From Arthrobacter rhizosphaerae (GTDB taxonomy: Bacteria > Actinomycetota > Actinomycetes > Actinomycetales > Micrococcaceae), in the NCBI RefSeq assembly GCF_023062595.1, contig NZ_JALLAN010000007.1, positions 201,328 through 264,119 of the forward strand: a stretch of 62,792 bases of DNA, given 5' to 3'. The notes under the pieces were generated by a model. It saw nothing but the letters and a program-made list of their open reading frames with translations. It was not told the origin of the DNA and did not search any database. Position numbers and translations under genes: made by a program. Position 1 is the first letter of the stretch, and every line of letters begins with the position of its first letter. This document shows positions 62,752 through 62,792 of this stretch, piece after piece.

Positions 62752-62792
62752 GGCGGTCCGGTACCTTTCGCACGAAAGGCACCGGACCGCCG
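62752..62792 (+). terminator. Terminator hairpin after fumC
   Basis: Long stem: CGGCGGTCCG pairs with CGGACCGCCG and CCTTTCG with CGAAAGG, separated by a small internal loop, with a 2-nt loop. It reaches the window edge, so any T tract is outside. Confidence 0.75.

Noticed and set aside
1..62792. CRISPR arrays, rRNA operons, prophage or plasmid origin
   Set aside because: No regularly spaced repeats, rRNA sequence, phage structural genes or replication genes were seen.

Overview
The window is a high-GC actinobacterial chromosome segment. Gene content and order (glmU-prs-rplY-pth; ispE-rsmA-rpfB-tatD; moxR-DUF58-TgpA; rsmI next to a protein O-mannosyltransferase; whiB2 next to a giant GT2 and DUF5719; purK-purE-LCP; fumC-glpX) and the abundance of GTG/TTG starts point to Micrococcaceae, most likely Arthrobacter or Pseudarthrobacter. 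This is inferred from family content and synteny; no database was searched.

Layout. (1) About 1-7.7 kb, minus strand: a tightly coupled surface-polysaccharide operon. In transcription order it encodes an initiating polyprenyl-phosphate sugar transferase, a cytidylyltransferase, a DUF1972/GT4 glycosyltransferase, a CDP-alcohol phosphotransferase, a membrane-anchored protein and a very large secreted delta-60/Fn3/LamG/PKD protein that runs off the left edge. Neighbouring genes overlap or lie within 6 bp. (2) 7.9-13.4 kb: two overlapping genes for ~900-residue LuxR-family ATPase (LAL/MalT-like) regulators, in the same direction and upstream of the operon. (3) 13.6-17.9 kb: conserved housekeeping genes pth, rplY, prs, glmU and tRNA-Gln(UUG). 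(4) 18.0-21.4 kb: a TetR regulator, then an accessory insert. The insert holds an IS110-family element with a long structured 5' noncoding region (candidate bridge RNA) and a lower-GC DUF4241 gene. It is bracketed by two inverted copies of a structured, REP-like repeat. (5) 21.4-27.7 kb: ABC-F ATPase, ispE, rsmA, rpfB, tatD. (6) 27.9-33.0 kb, plus strand: moxR-DUF58-transglutaminase operon. (7) 33.1-45.2 kb: gabD, rsmI, PMT, DUF1461/Lit-like protein, SpoIIM and RDD membrane proteins, L,D-transpeptidase, ahcY, Trm112-like protein, DUF3499, zincin-like protein. (8) 45.2-58.6 kb: DUF5719, giant GT2, WhiB2, TIGR03089, GtrA, purK-purE, LCP ligase, manA, FemAB. (9) 58.7-62.8 kb: glpX, DUF4245, beta-carbonic anhydrase, fumC and a strong terminator at the right edge.

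Much of the window serves the cell envelope: polysaccharide initiation and assembly, protein mannosylation, peptidoglycan cross-linking and remodelling (Ldt, FemAB, RpfB), LCP ligation, and envelope/division regulation by WhiB2. The most unusual structure lies at 18.7-21.4 kb. The repeats there keep their end motifs and hairpin geometry while the stem sequences differ, and the IS110 leader carries two paralogous ~100-nt hairpin units followed by a third long stem.
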